Part shown: positions 38,300 to 49,391 of the stretch, one piece after another
How positions within the stretch are numbered: the first letter of the stretch is position 1
How the letters are laid out: the number at the start of each line of letters is the position of its first letter
Assembly: GCF_022267375.1 (NCBI RefSeq)
Contig: NZ_JAIZBH010000001.1
Coordinates: 2,514,501 to 2,578,500, forward strand
DNA from: Leptospira sanjuanensis
GTDB taxonomy: Bacteria; Spirochaetota; Leptospiria; Leptospirales; Leptospiraceae
Direction: 5' to 3'
Length of the DNA stretch: 64,000 bases
Translations under genes and position numbers: made by a program
The notes under the pieces: generated by a model
Databases searched by the model: none
What the model was told of the DNA's origin: nothing
What the model saw: the letters and a program-made list of their open reading frames with translations, nothing else

Positions 38300-39121
38300 T
38301 TACGATTCGACGAGAACGCCTTCCAAAACGTTCCAATCGGCGATCGCCTGAATCTTTGCCTCGGAAGGAGGAACAACACCCTTTCCGCGATCCAAAAAAA
38401 TCCCCGCGCGCGCAGCGGAACGCAACAGCGGAAAATCGTTCACCGAATCCCCGAACGCAAGATCCATAAAGGCACCGGTTGCAACGCGCAAACGTTCCAC
38501 TTTTCCGTTTCCATACGTGAAGGGCTCCAGGATCGTAGAAGAATGAATTCCGTTCACAACCGCAAGATTCATTCCTAAAACTCGTTCCGCGGGAATATCG
38601 AACAGATGAGAAACGGATTGAATGATCTCCTGAGGCGAAGCGGTCACGATCCAAACCTCCCAACCCTTCTCGATGAGATGGGCGACGAGTTCCTTCATCG
38701 GTTCGTAAATTTTTACAGCCTGCGAACTCCGATCCATCGCGTGATCGTTCCAAACCCGCTTGGAAATTCTTTTTAGTTGTTGAGGAGAATGTCCCGAAAA
38801 GATCCAGGAGCTCCAACGATAGGATGCCTCGAGTCCGGATTCGGATTGAATCGATTCGTACTCGTCTAACACGAGTTTACGAAACAAATCGGAATCTTGA
38901 AAACGCGAAGAAAGAATTTTGTCCAGATTCTCCCGTGGAAAAAAAGCGGAAAGATCGCCTTTGTAAGCGGGAACACCCTGTGAAAGAAAGAGTTCCATCA
39001 CGGCTTCGCCGAAATCGTTTCTTACAAGAGTATTATCGAAATCGAATGCGGCTTTCCCGGGTTGATTTCGGGAAAGAATTTCATAGATCTGCGGATTCCA
39101 AAAATCCCGCGTTAAAGACAC
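38300..39121 (-). CDS. HAD-family (SerB-like, class IB) phosphatase
   Basis: 273 residues from GTG 39121, which directly follows the TAA of the peptidase gene, so the two are translationally linked. '[12 protein letters not shown]' carries the nucleophile Asp27 and Asp29. The helical cap is large (about 35-150). Motif II is 'WIVTASPQE' and the Mg2+ motif '[13 protein letters not shown]'. This is the class IB group that includes phosphoserine phosphatase and lipid-phosphate phosphatases. The substrate is not fixed; the cap looks larger than in SerB. Neighbours give no pathway. Confidence 0.82.
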   Translation of the reverse strand: MSLTRDFWNPQIYEILSRNQPGKAAFDFDNTLVRNDFGEAVMELFLSQGVPAYKGDLSAFFPRENLDKILSSRFQDSDLFRKLVLDEYESIQSESGLEASYRWSSWIFSGHSPQQLKRISKRVWNDHAMDRSSQAVKIYEPMKELVAHLIEKGWEVWIVTASPQEIIQSVSHLFDIPAERVLGMNLAVVNGIHSSTILEPFTYGNGKVERLRVATGAFMDLAFGDSVNDFPLLRSAARAGIFLDRGKGVVPPSEAKIQAIADWNVLEGVLVES

Positions 39122-39910
<789 letters not shown>

Positions 39911-40397
39911 ATCGTTTATTCCAAAATATGTCGCCAACAAAACCTCGGAATCCCGAGACCTAAATTGAACGTCGGCAACGGAAAACAACTTCTGAAGTCA
40001 GTCTTCTCGTTTCGGGATTCCATTCAAGGATTTTTCAACGGAATTTCTAAAGGGAAAACACACGATATTAAAGGAATTTGATTAGAATTCTTCTGTTTTT
40101 GAATTTTATTATTTGGTTTATGGAGATTTTTTCGTTTTTTACGATTTGAACTGTTTTTATTGAGAATAGATTCTTAGTAGGAGAAGTGGGAGTTCCCACA
40201 GTTTGGCAAGAACGATAGAAGTTGGAAGCACGAGTGTAAGAGTTCCCACAGGTTTCGATCCAATTCCTGTTCGAAGGAGAAGATTGTATGAGTTCCTACA
40301 TTTTTCCAAAAACTTCGGAAGAATTCAGATTGAATCAGGGAAAAATTTTCACTCCTTCTTTTTGCAACGCAACATAAGCGAGTCGGTCGTTCTGTTT
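39911..40397. repeat. Intergenic region with three dyad repeats
   Basis: GTGGGAGTTCCCACA at 40186-40200, GTAAGAGTTCCCACA at 40236-40250 and GTATGAGTTCCTACA at 40286-40300 are exactly 50 bp apart. The linkers are GA-rich ('GAAGTTGGAAG', 'TTCGAAGGAGAAG') and differ from those of other clusters. The DNA from 40080 to 40150 is T-rich. There is no gene in this 487-bp gap between two same-strand operons. Confidence 0.85.
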
Positions 40398-40823
40398 TTA
40401 GTCTTCTAAGAATCTGGATTTGAGTTTTGGATCAGGCATTCTGCACGCTTCCAAGCGGCCGAACCACCGATAACGATTTCTTGCGATCCAATCGTAAACC
40501 CAATCGCGCAAAAAAACGGGGGTCCACCGAAAGAACGGAAGCAATTTCCAAGGAAATGAAAGATGCGCGCAGATTTTCAAGACGGCCGTCGACTTTTGAT
40601 GGAGAATTCCTTCTTCTAAAAACAAAACCGAACCGGGAGAATCGTCGAATTCTACCTTCTTTCCAAGAATTCTTTCCGCTGCGTTCGATTGAAGACTGGC
40701 AAAAAGAAGATTTTGTTTTCGATTGCGATCCAAGAAAAAAAGAACTGCCGCATTGCATAGGTTGCAAACACCGTCAAAGAAAACGATCGGAAATTTTTGC
40801 GGAGTAAAACCGGTTTCTTTCAT
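40398..40823 (-). CDS. DCC-family (DUF393) thiol-disulfide oxidoreductase-like protein
   Basis: 141 residues, ATG 40823. '[21 protein letters not shown]' carries the family C-x2-C (Cys20, Cys23) in a thioredoxin-like fold. '[13 protein letters not shown]' and 'SVLFLEEG' follow, and the end '[15 protein letters not shown]' is the typical C-terminal block. The biochemical role of DCC proteins is not settled; a redox role is inferred from the CxxC. It is the last gene of the GH31 operon, 7 bp after the exported hypothetical gene. Confidence 0.85.
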   Translation of the reverse strand: MKETGFTPQKFPIVFFDGVCNLCNAAVLFFLDRNRKQNLLFASLQSNAAERILGKKVEFDDSPGSVLFLEEGILHQKSTAVLKICAHLSFPWKLLPFFRWTPVFLRDWVYDWIARNRYRWFGRLEACRMPDPKLKSRFLED

Positions 40824-40830
40824 TCTTTCT

Positions 40831-41286
40831 TTAGACTCCGCGTTTTCGGCGAGTCAATCTACCGTTTTCGATTACAATCGTCCGATTTTTTACCTCTTGG
40901 AGAGACATTCCGTTTTCGATGGAAATGGAATTTAGATACAAACTCAAACAAGGAACTTCGGCTTTCGGTTCTAGAACCGCCTTGGTTTCCACTTGAAACG
41001 AATCCTTGTCTTCCTTTCTCGAAAGAATTTTAAAACCGGGAACATCGCCCCGGATTGCAACCGGCGCCAATCCGTTCTTCCGAGTTTTACTCGGCTTTTC
41101 CACGAAACAAATTTTAGACGATGGGAGGTTCGTTTCGGAATAAACGATCGTATAAGCCTTATCGTCCCCGTTGATCAGATGAACTCCTGTTTTAAAGTTC
41201 TGCGCAAAGAGCGGAGCTCCCTGCAAAATAAGAACAAGAATATAAAACCTTTGAAGTCCGTTCCCGAAAAAAGTTCTGAGCGTCAT
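40831..41286 (-). CDS. Exported hypothetical protein of the GH31 operon
   Basis: 151 residues, ATG 41286. A signal peptide with a hydrophobic core ('[16 protein letters not shown]') ends near residue 29. The mature part is small, mostly beta, with '[18 protein letters not shown]' and two cysteines in 'SKICFVEK' and 'EVPCLSLYL' that probably pair. No domain recognised. It lies between the GH31 gene (18 bp) and the DCC gene (7 bp), so all three are probably co-transcribed. Confidence 0.65.
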   Translation of the reverse strand: MTLRTFFGNGLQRFYILVLILQGAPLFAQNFKTGVHLINGDDKAYTIVYSETNLPSSKICFVEKPSKTRKNGLAPVAIRGDVPGFKILSRKEDKDSFQVETKAVLEPKAEVPCLSLYLNSISIENGMSLQEVKNRTIVIENGRLTRRKRGV

Positions 41287-41304
41287 TTCGATGGCCGCTT
41301 TCGA

Positions 41305-43464
41305 TTACCGTTTCAACGGCAGTAAGGACGCCTTTAACTTTCCGTACCAAGTTCCGTTCTTTTTCAAAAATACGGCCGGTTCGCCTAACGGCGCTTCGAC
41401 GCTCACCGTTGTTTTTCCGGAATAGGATTTTCCGGTCCAAACGTGTTCCCATTCTCCTTCGGGCAAATATCCGTCCACGGATGATTCTCCCTTGTCCAAA
41501 ACGGGAAGAACCAATAGATCCTCTCCTAACAAAAATTCCCTTTGAATCGTATGAGTCCGTATGTCATCCGGATAATGAAGATACAAGGGTCGCACGACCG
41601 GAAGTCCGGTAGCGGACGCATCCTTTACGAGAGAACGTAGATATTCTTTCAGGGCAAGGTGCATCTTTCCGTATCTCGCAAACTCTCGGATCGTTTCCTC
41701 GTCCGTGTAGGGCTGATGATTTTTTTCGGGACGGTTTCCTTCGTGGGTTCGAAATACGGAACTGAATACGTTGAGTTCCGCCCAACGCAAAAACAATTCC
41801 TTGGAACGATGGTAGTCTCGAATCGGATTGTTGATTGTCGTATATCCGCCGATGTCGCTGTGATTGAGAGAGATTCCGCTGATTCCTCCGGACAATAATC
41901 CGGTCAACGCGGAGACGATTCCGTCGTGTTCTCCCCAGCTTACCATCTGATCGCCTTCCCAAAACAACGTGGAATGTTTCATGGATTCGCTGTATCCCGC
42001 TCTGGTAAAGAAGACGATCTTTCCTTCTTTGCCCGCTTTTCGGATCGCCTCGCGATTGATGCGCGCCCATTCGACCGGATATACGTTATGGTAAACTTCC
42101 GCTGAAATTCCGGAATGAAGCACCGCGTCGAAAGGAAGCCATTCTCCGAAATCGGCCATCCAACCCGACAAACCGGCGCCGATCAGATTTTTTTGTATGA
42201 TTCCTTGAATCCAATCGACCGTTTGCGGATTGGTAAGATCCAATAAATAGGCGGGAAAACCCGCGGTTTGAATTTCGTAGTTCTTGCCGTTTTTGTCTTT
42301 TACGAGATATCCTTTTTTAACCGCTTCTTCGTAGAGAGGTCCTTCGTTGGCAAGAAACGGATTCAAATATCCTAATACATGAATTCCTTGTGCGTTCAGG
42401 TCGGCGCAGAATTTTCGAAACTCGGGATACGACTTCTCATCGGCGATCCATCTCCACCAAAGCTGGGAACCGAAGCTGGTCTTTCTTCTTCCCACCCAAT
42501 CTTGAATCCAAAGGGCGGTGATCGGATTTCCGGCCTTCTTTGCGCTTTCGATATGTTTTAATACGACATCCTTTCCGCCCTGAATTCCGAGCCAGGTTCC
42601 ATAGGCCCAATCCGGAAGTTCGGGAGCCCTTCCCGTTTTCGCGGTGAACTTCTGCACGAGTTTTACGGGAGAAGTTTCCTTCCAGATCGTTCCCTTCATT
42701 CCGTTCTCCCGAAACTCTACGGTGATTTCTTTCGGATCGGAAAAATCAAAACTGGAATAGGAGGAATTTTCAAAATACACGGATCTGTTTTTGGAGGTAA
42801 GAAAGAAAGGAATCGGCGTATAAGTCGAGTATTCGTTTCCTCCCGCGCCCGCGGTCAGGTTCGCTCCCGCGGTGATCGGTTGATCCCCTCTTCCGATTCC
42901 CTGTTCTTCGGTTAACAAAAACGGGGTTTTTCCCTTGAGATTAAAATGGGAGAATTGTTCCCCGAGCCCGAAGATGTTTTCCGTTTCGTCCGAGCCGATT
43001 CTGAAGTAAGTTCGGTTTAACGCAGAATCGGCTAAGCCGACTTGAAAGTACAAGGACGTTTCGTCTAACGGAGTAAAAACGATTTCGTAGCGGCTGGCGC
43101 AGCCCGCCCCTTCGAGATTGCCCGAAATTTTCAGATCGGCCGCGGAGGCGACTACGGTTTCTATACTCTGAGAATCGCAACGGCTTGCGATGCGATCCTG
43201 GATATGATAGGTTGCGAATTTGGATTTTACTTCCTGCGTTCCTTTGGCCGCGGATAAAAACGGCTTTGTCAGAGACAGTTCGAGAAAGATCCCTGCGTCC
43301 GAGCGAATCTCCAGGACGTTCTCCCTTTGAACCGCTTGAAAGCGTTTGCCGAACGTGAACTTTTGTTCAACGGGAAGAGTGATTTTTGTATAATTGGAAA
43401 ACGGACCGGAACAAACGGAAAGCCCCGCGATGAATAAAAATAAAAAAGCCCTTCTTAAGAACAT
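41305..43464 (-). CDS. GH31 glycoside hydrolase, sulfoquinovosidase-like
   Basis: 719 residues, exported; 'LFIAGLSVC' may be a lipobox (Cys18). Overall similarity to E. coli YihQ is high throughout: 'GTWLGIQGG', 'WIQDW', 'TSFGSQLWWRW', 'WMADFGEWLP', 'WEGDQMVSW' and 'HSDIGGYTT'. Asp438 (nucleophile) and Asp505 (acid) are 67 apart, as are YihQ D405 and D472. With the same 33-residue offset, the substrate-pocket residues are Gln295, Gln321, Gln334, Trp337 and Tyr541. YihQ has Arg301 where this has Gln334; that arginine binds the sulfonate. An alpha-glycosidase activity is safe; sulfoquinovose specificity is doubtful. It heads a three-gene operon. Confidence 0.88.
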   Translation of the reverse strand: MFLRRAFLFLFIAGLSVCSGPFSNYTKITLPVEQKFTFGKRFQAVQRENVLEIRSDAGIFLELSLTKPFLSAAKGTQEVKSKFATYHIQDRIASRCDSQSIETVVASAADLKISGNLEGAGCASRYEIVFTPLDETSLYFQVGLADSALNRTYFRIGSDETENIFGLGEQFSHFNLKGKTPFLLTEEQGIGRGDQPITAGANLTAGAGGNEYSTYTPIPFFLTSKNRSVYFENSSYSSFDFSDPKEITVEFRENGMKGTIWKETSPVKLVQKFTAKTGRAPELPDWAYGTWLGIQGGKDVVLKHIESAKKAGNPITALWIQDWVGRRKTSFGSQLWWRWIADEKSYPEFRKFCADLNAQGIHVLGYLNPFLANEGPLYEEAVKKGYLVKDKNGKNYEIQTAGFPAYLLDLTNPQTVDWIQGIIQKNLIGAGLSGWMADFGEWLPFDAVLHSGISAEVYHNVYPVEWARINREAIRKAGKEGKIVFFTRAGYSESMKHSTLFWEGDQMVSWGEHDGIVSALTGLLSGGISGISLNHSDIGGYTTINNPIRDYHRSKELFLRWAELNVFSSVFRTHEGNRPEKNHQPYTDEETIREFARYGKMHLALKEYLRSLVKDASATGLPVVRPLYLHYPDDIRTHTIQREFLLGEDLLVLPVLDKGESSVDGYLPEGEWEHVWTGKSYSGKTTVSVEAPLGEPAVFLKKNGTWYGKLKASLLPLKR

Positions 43465-43551
43465 TCAGTTCTCCTTATGAATCGGTTGATACCGAATATC
43501 AAGGAACTGTTTAAAAATCCAGTTCTTATTCGAAGGGCTTCGTGATTCTAG

Positions 43552-44400
43552 TTATTTGCGATCGGAGCCGCCGACTCTCGGAGCCGCGCCGCCCGCTCCG
43601 GTTTGTCCGTAAACCGAAACCGCTTGTTTCGGAAGACTGGATCTTCTCCATTCAAACCAAGAACCTTGGTAGGTATGAACGTCGAGATAACCGACTTCGC
43701 GTAACATCAGGGCGAGCAAAGAGGATCTTGCGCCGTTGTAATCGTAGATCACCGTGGTGCGTTCCGGCATAAACGGAAAGGATCTGAGTTTTTTGTTGAA
43801 CTGGTTTTTTTCGATGAGATTTCCCTGACCGTCGTAAAGAATTCTCCAGTCCCAAAGAAACGCTCCCGGCAAACGACCGCATAACGATCCGGGCTCCGGC
43901 GCGGTCAATCTAGGAAGTTTTCCTTCGTATTCTTCCTGGGTTCTCGTGTCGAAAATTTGAAGTCGGGTTAAATTCTTTTCGAGGAAAGCCTTGTCCACTA
44001 CACCTTCGAGTTTTTTCGGTTTATCTCCGGGAGCGAGTTCCATCTCTCGGGAACCTTTTTCCAGCGCGGTTCCTTCCACGGGCCAACGGTTTCCGTAGAG
44101 AAACGCGTTTTGATAACCGGCCGCTCTCAAAAGATAAACCATTCTGGAAGCGAACATCCCCATTCCTTCGTCGAAGGCGATGACTCTAGCCGATCCGTCC
44201 TTTTGTACGAGCTTTAAAATTTCTTCCAAAGGTCCGGTCATTTTTTTTTGCGATTCCGGATCCGATGCGAACGCTTTTTTGATAAACGGAAAACTGTAAG
44301 CGCCTTTCAGAGTAGATTCCTGATAACCGGACGCGGAGCGACAATCGATTAAAAAATCCTTATCATTCAATTCAGTTTTTATAAAATTCCAGCTGGACAA
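43552..44400 (-). CDS. Tandem rhodanese-fold protein without catalytic cysteine
   Basis: 282 residues; the frame begins with TTG 44400, preceded by a TAGGT about 7 bases upstream. Two rhodanese domains are evident: '[19 protein letters not shown]' and '[18 protein letters not shown]', each starting a domain. In the second, the active loop is '[11 protein letters not shown]'; the residue that should be Cys is Asp. The first domain's loop '[14 protein letters not shown]' also has Asp there. No other cysteine is placed to substitute. Sulfur transfer by the usual route is therefore unlikely. A structural, binding or arsenate/phosphatase-like role is possible. A Gly-rich tail ends the protein. Confidence 0.75.
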   Translation of the reverse strand: MSSWNFIKTELNDKDFLIDCRSASGYQESTLKGAYSFPFIKKAFASDPESQKKMTGPLEEILKLVQKDGSARVIAFDEGMGMFASRMVYLLRAAGYQNAFLYGNRWPVEGTALEKGSREMELAPGDKPKKLEGVVDKAFLEKNLTRLQIFDTRTQEEYEGKLPRLTAPEPGSLCGRLPGAFLWDWRILYDGQGNLIEKNQFNKKLRSFPFMPERTTVIYDYNGARSSLLALMLREVGYLDVHTYQGSWFEWRRSSLPKQAVSVYGQTGAGGAAPRVGGSDRK

Positions 44401-44632
44401 GCAAACCTACCCTATCGATTCGAAATGAGTTATTCTTTGAATTTAACCATTATTTTCAGCCTGAGAATTCCGATGTACTTTTTTTTAAAAAACATCGTAA
44501 ATTTGGGACATAAGACTTCGTAAAAAAGAAAGAAAGAATTCTTCGCAAAATGCGAAACGAAAAATCGAATCGAGAATCTTCTTTGCGTTTGTGGATTTAA
44601 CATCGGGGGTCGCGAGGCCGATATTCTAAACA

Positions 44633-45518
<886 letters not shown>

Positions 45519-45526
<8 letters not shown>

Positions 45527-46991
45527 TAAGGTATTTCAGAATATTCTAATTTTATGGAGCGTTGTCCTCGGCTCTTCGCTTTCCGCGCAGAACGGAAACT
45601 CCGCGGATCTCAAAGCGCTTTTGGACAGCGTCGTCATCATCCGAAGCGATTCCTTTTCAGAAAAGGAAGAAGGTTCCGGTTATTCGGACAAATCCATCAA
45701 CCGGGACGCTGGAACGGGAATGATCCTTTCCGGGAACAGAATTTTAACGAACGCACACGTAGTTTCGAACTCCGGTTATCTCAAGGTAAAACATTTCAAT
45801 TCGAGCAAGTTCTATAAGGCGAGCGTTCAATATCTCGGCTTCGACTGCGACCTCGCGATCCTCAAAGTGGAAGAGGAGGAATTTTTCAACGGAGTCGAAC
45901 CTCTGGAAATTTCCGAATCCTCCCCTTCTCTCGGAAGCAATCTTCTGATTCTCGGGTATCCGGGCGGGGACGAAAACATCACATTAGAAAACGGTAATGT
46001 TTCCCGCGTGGAACGGATCCGTTATTCGTTTACTGGTTTGGACTACAGAAAGGCCATCCGCGTCACAGCGAACATCGTTCCCGGTTATTCGGGCGGACCC
46101 GCGATCCAGAACGGAAAAGTGGCGGGGATCACGTTTCAAGTCAGCCAATCGCAGGGAAATATCGCGTATCTCATTCCTCCGGAAATCATCAACCATTTCC
46201 TGAAAGACGTAGAGGACGAAACGTATCACGGCTTTCCGTTTCCCGGTTTCAGTTTTCAAAACGGACATTCCTCCTCCTTGAAGTCGTATTTAAAAATTCC
46301 GGACGGGTTGAACGGAATTCTCGTGAACACGGTTTATCCAGATTCTTCCTTTTCGGATCTTTTAAAACCGGAAGACTTCGTGTATAAGATCGACGAATCG
46401 TATCTTACGGACGAAGGCGGAATCATGGACCCGAGCGGCGGCGGGGGAATGTTCATAGGAGAAATGATCGAGAACAAGTTCATCGGAGATCCCATTAAAA
46501 TTTTCTTTTATAGAAACGGGAAGAACTACAAACTCGAGGGAACGTTGAAGCGGGTTCCTAGTTTGGATCTTTACAGACAACAAGGAACGAATACGAGTTT
46601 TCTTTCGGGCGGTTTTTTGTTTCAGCCAGTCAATCGCGCGCTGGCGGGAGGAGATTCCAAACGTTTGGAAAGTTCGCTCCGTTACCATTACAGTTATTAC
46701 ATCCAAGACGAACTCTATCGGTTTACGGACCGTGACATCATTCTTTCCGGCGTATATCCCGATCCGTTGAACTCGAAATACGCGGGTTATCGGTATAAGA
46801 TTCTCGAATCGATCAACGATCGAACTCCTTTGAATCTGGAGGATTTCAAATCCCTTTGGAAGAAATTCTACGGAGGAACGATCAGTCTGAAATTCAGAGG
46901 GGTCAACCTTCCGATCGTCTTAGATCAGGATACGATCGACAAGATCAATGTTCGCATTAAAAAACGCTTCGACGCGGAGGCGGACGAATGA
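45519..46991 (+). CDS. HtrA/DegP-like serine protease with PDZ domains
   Basis: 490 residues from ATG 45519; an in-frame ATG at 45504 also exists. A signal peptide ends near residue 24 ('SLSAQ'). The trypsin-like domain (about 35-225) has His80 in 'LTNAHVV', Asp111 in 'DCDLAIL' and Ser191 in '[10 protein letters not shown]' (Tyr replaces the common Asn before Ser). The triad is complete. Two PDZ-like regions follow (about 250-350 and 380-480), the first with '[22 protein letters not shown]'. It should act as a periplasmic quality-control or processing protease. It shares its PDZ style with the next gene, which overlaps it by four bases (ATGA). Confidence 0.85.
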
Positions 46992-48430
46992 GAACGACCT
47001 TGCTGGAAAGAACCGTTTCGGCTTTACGATCCGCCTTGGTAAAACGGAGAGTTTTGCGCTCAAGAGTCGCGTCTTTCTTATACGGAGCTTCGTTGTTGCG
47101 ACTTGCAATTTTTATAATACTCTTTGCGACTTCGGTTTCGACCGAATTCGGATCTTTGCGGGCGGAAACGATCCTCGTGCACTTTCGGAAGTTTTCCCAC
47201 CAGAATCCTTGGCAAAAGGGTTCGCACTACGAACGAAAAATCCCGGCAGTGATCGCGGACGGCGACTTTTTACTGGCGCTTTTGCCGCCGGGAGAAATGC
47301 CCTTGTTTTCGGAAATGAATCCGGAAACGAGACCGGGAACCCGTTTGTATATTTTCAAACACGATCCGGAAACCGGCTTGGCTCTTTTTTCCCACAGAGG
47401 AAAGTTCTCTTCGAAAAAGCGGGTTCACTTTGCCGGCGCCCATTCCCCCGCTTGTTCCCGTTTTTTTCCGAAACTCGAATGGGGAAATCCCGAATTTTCG
47501 AACGCGATCCTGCGGATGAGCAGACAATCCAGGGAAGAATCGAGTGAAAGAAAATTCTTATATTCCAAAAATGGAATCTGCGGTTATTCGGACGGACGCT
47601 GGAACGTTCCTTCGGAATATCTTTCCGCCTTCGTTCATTCCTCGTCTTCCAGTCCGATTGCACATCCCGGTTTTTCCTTCGACGACGCTTTGACCATCCC
47701 CGAAAAGAAATTCTACTTTCCGGACGCTTCGTACGGGGTAGTCGTTTCGGAAGTATATCCCGGAGTCGGACCGGTCCATAACTTATTTCCAGGAGACGCC
47801 ATCTACAGCGTCAACGGCCAGGGATTTTCCACACCGCCCGATCGTCAGGAAATTCTTTCCAGAATTCTTACAAGAAATCATCAAATCGCTCTTCCGGGAA
47901 CTTTGGTGACGCTCGGGGTATTCCGCGCGGGCAAACGGAGAGAAATCACGTACTCGTTAAAATCATACACGGAGGAATCCTTCTTTATTCCTTCCAAATC
48001 CGGCGTAAAACCGCCTCGATATCTGATCAGCGGAGGACTTTTCTTCACCGAATTGACGGGAGCCTATTTGAAAGAATCCGGGGATAAGTATCGTGAGAAT
48101 TCGGATAAGAAGCTTTTGTATCTGTACGAATCCTTCAACAAGAAGATGCATCCCGAAAAGAATCGACTCGTGTTTATCAGCAGAGTGTTTCCGGACTCGT
48201 CCAACGAGGGCTTTCACGATTTTCAAGATCAGATCCTGGAATCCGTAAACGACAAGCCCGTGCGTTCTCTTGCCGATCTTAAGGAAATTCTAAAAGAGAA
48301 TCACGATTCTCATATCGTATTCCGTTTTTCAGGCAATCGAATTGCGACGTTTGAAAAGGAACAACTCCAAAGCCTCAATCAGAAAATAATCTCAAATTAT
48401 AATCTGGATAAACTGGATAATTTAGACTGA
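46988..48430 (+). CDS. PDZ-domain protein, protease-dead HtrA relative
   Basis: 480 residues, ATG 46988, overlapping the HtrA gene by four bases. A basic N-terminus with one membrane segment (about 35-58) suggests anchoring. The N-terminal domain has no H/D/S triad: no 'TNAHV' and no 'GNSGGP'. Two PDZ-like regions follow: '[20 protein letters not shown]', then '[12 protein letters not shown]', and near the end '[20 protein letters not shown]', then '[15 protein letters not shown]'. The two tandem PDZ blocks mirror those of its neighbour ('SGGLFF', '[13 protein letters not shown]'). It is probably an adaptor or partner of the protease. Confidence 0.75.
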   Translation: MRTTLLERTVSALRSALVKRRVLRSRVASFLYGASLLRLAIFIILFATSVSTEFGSLRAETILVHFRKFSHQNPWQKGSHYERKIPAVIADGDFLLALLPPGEMPLFSEMNPETRPGTRLYIFKHDPETGLALFSHRGKFSSKKRVHFAGAHSPACSRFFPKLEWGNPEFSNAILRMSRQSREESSERKFLYSKNGICGYSDGRWNVPSEYLSAFVHSSSSSPIAHPGFSFDDALTIPEKKFYFPDASYGVVVSEVYPGVGPVHNLFPGDAIYSVNGQGFSTPPDRQEILSRILTRNHQIALPGTLVTLGVFRAGKRREITYSLKSYTEESFFIPSKSGVKPPRYLISGGLFFTELTGAYLKESGDKYRENSDKKLLYLYESFNKKMHPEKNRLVFISRVFPDSSNEGFHDFQDQILESVNDKPVRSLADLKEILKENHDSHIVFRFSGNRIATFEKEQLQSLNQKIISNYNLDKLDNLD

Positions 48431-48488
48431 TAATATCTTGACGAATCCATTCCGAAAATGTAATTTTTGAATTCGGAATGGAATCGAT

Positions 48489-49391
48489 ATGCGAATTCTT
48501 TTTTTAGACGACGAAGAAGTGATCCGCGACTTGTTTCGTGAAATATTCGGCGGATTTCACGATCTCACCTTGGCGGGCACCGCGGAAGAAGCGCTCGAAA
48601 TCTGCAAGGACAAGTCCTTCGATTTGATCGTGACCGACGTACGTCTTCCCAAGATGAGCGGGATTGACTTCATCTCCAAATTGAGAGACATAGGAGTCAA
48701 CACTCCGTTCATCGTCATCACCGGAAATCAGGACATAGACGTTTCGATCCGCGCTCTTCGTTTAGGCGCCGTGGACTTTTTTATCAAACCGTTTCGCATG
48801 GATGCGATCCGTCATTCCCTGCAGAAGTTCGAGAATCTTTTTATCTCAAGCCAGGAGTTGATCGGCAAAAATCACTTTCAACTCGCCCAATCCAAGCAGC
48901 AGTTTTCGATCAAACCTAGTTTAAAAAACTTGAATCAATATGTGAACCTCGTCATGCGCTCGATTTCCCTGATCCCCGGAATTCATACGGACGACGTTCT
49001 CGCGATCAAACTTGCCCTTTACGAATTGCTCGGCAACGCGATCGAACACGGTTCCGCCGGAATCAACTACGAAAACAAATCCAAACTTCTTTCCTCCGAG
49101 GTGAACTACTTCGATCACGTGGATCGGATCTGCGACGCGTTGAACGAATCGGTTCAACTCGATGTCAGCTTTGAAAATCAAAAGATTTACGTTTCTCTAA
49201 AAGATCACGGAGCCGGTTTTGATCCTTCCAAAGTTCCCGATCCAGTGACGGATCCGAACGCGAGTCATCTTTCGGGACGAGGTATTTTTTTAGTAAGAAT
49301 GAACGTGGACGAACTGATCTACAACGAGATCGGAAACGAAGTCAGTTTTAGCAAAACCTTAAAGAAGGCTACGCCGGTTCTTCAAAAATAA
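48489..49391 (+). CDS. Response regulator fused to a HATPase (anti-sigma-like) domain
   Basis: 300 residues, ATG 48489. The receiver domain (1-115) has Asp7/Asp8, phosphoacceptor Asp50 in 'VTDVRLP', Thr78 and Lys100 in 'FFIKPF'. After a helical linker, residues about 150-295 form a GHKL ATPase: N-box 'KLALYELLGNAIEHG', G1 'KDHGAGFDPS' and G2 'GRGIFLVRMNVDE'. The ATPase has the RsbW/SpoIIAB type rather than a histidine-kinase dimerisation domain, so it may be an ATP-dependent switch protein controlling a sigma or anti-anti-sigma factor. Neither partner is adjacent. Its last ten bases overlap the convergent barrel gene. Confidence 0.82.
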   Translation: MRILFLDDEEVIRDLFREIFGGFHDLTLAGTAEEALEICKDKSFDLIVTDVRLPKMSGIDFISKLRDIGVNTPFIVITGNQDIDVSIRALRLGAVDFFIKPFRMDAIRHSLQKFENLFISSQELIGKNHFQLAQSKQQFSIKPSLKNLNQYVNLVMRSISLIPGIHTDDVLAIKLALYELLGNAIEHGSAGINYENKSKLLSSEVNYFDHVDRICDALNESVQLDVSFENQKIYVSLKDHGAGFDPSKVPDPVTDPNASHLSGRGIFLVRMNVDELIYNEIGNEVSFSKTLKKATPVLQK

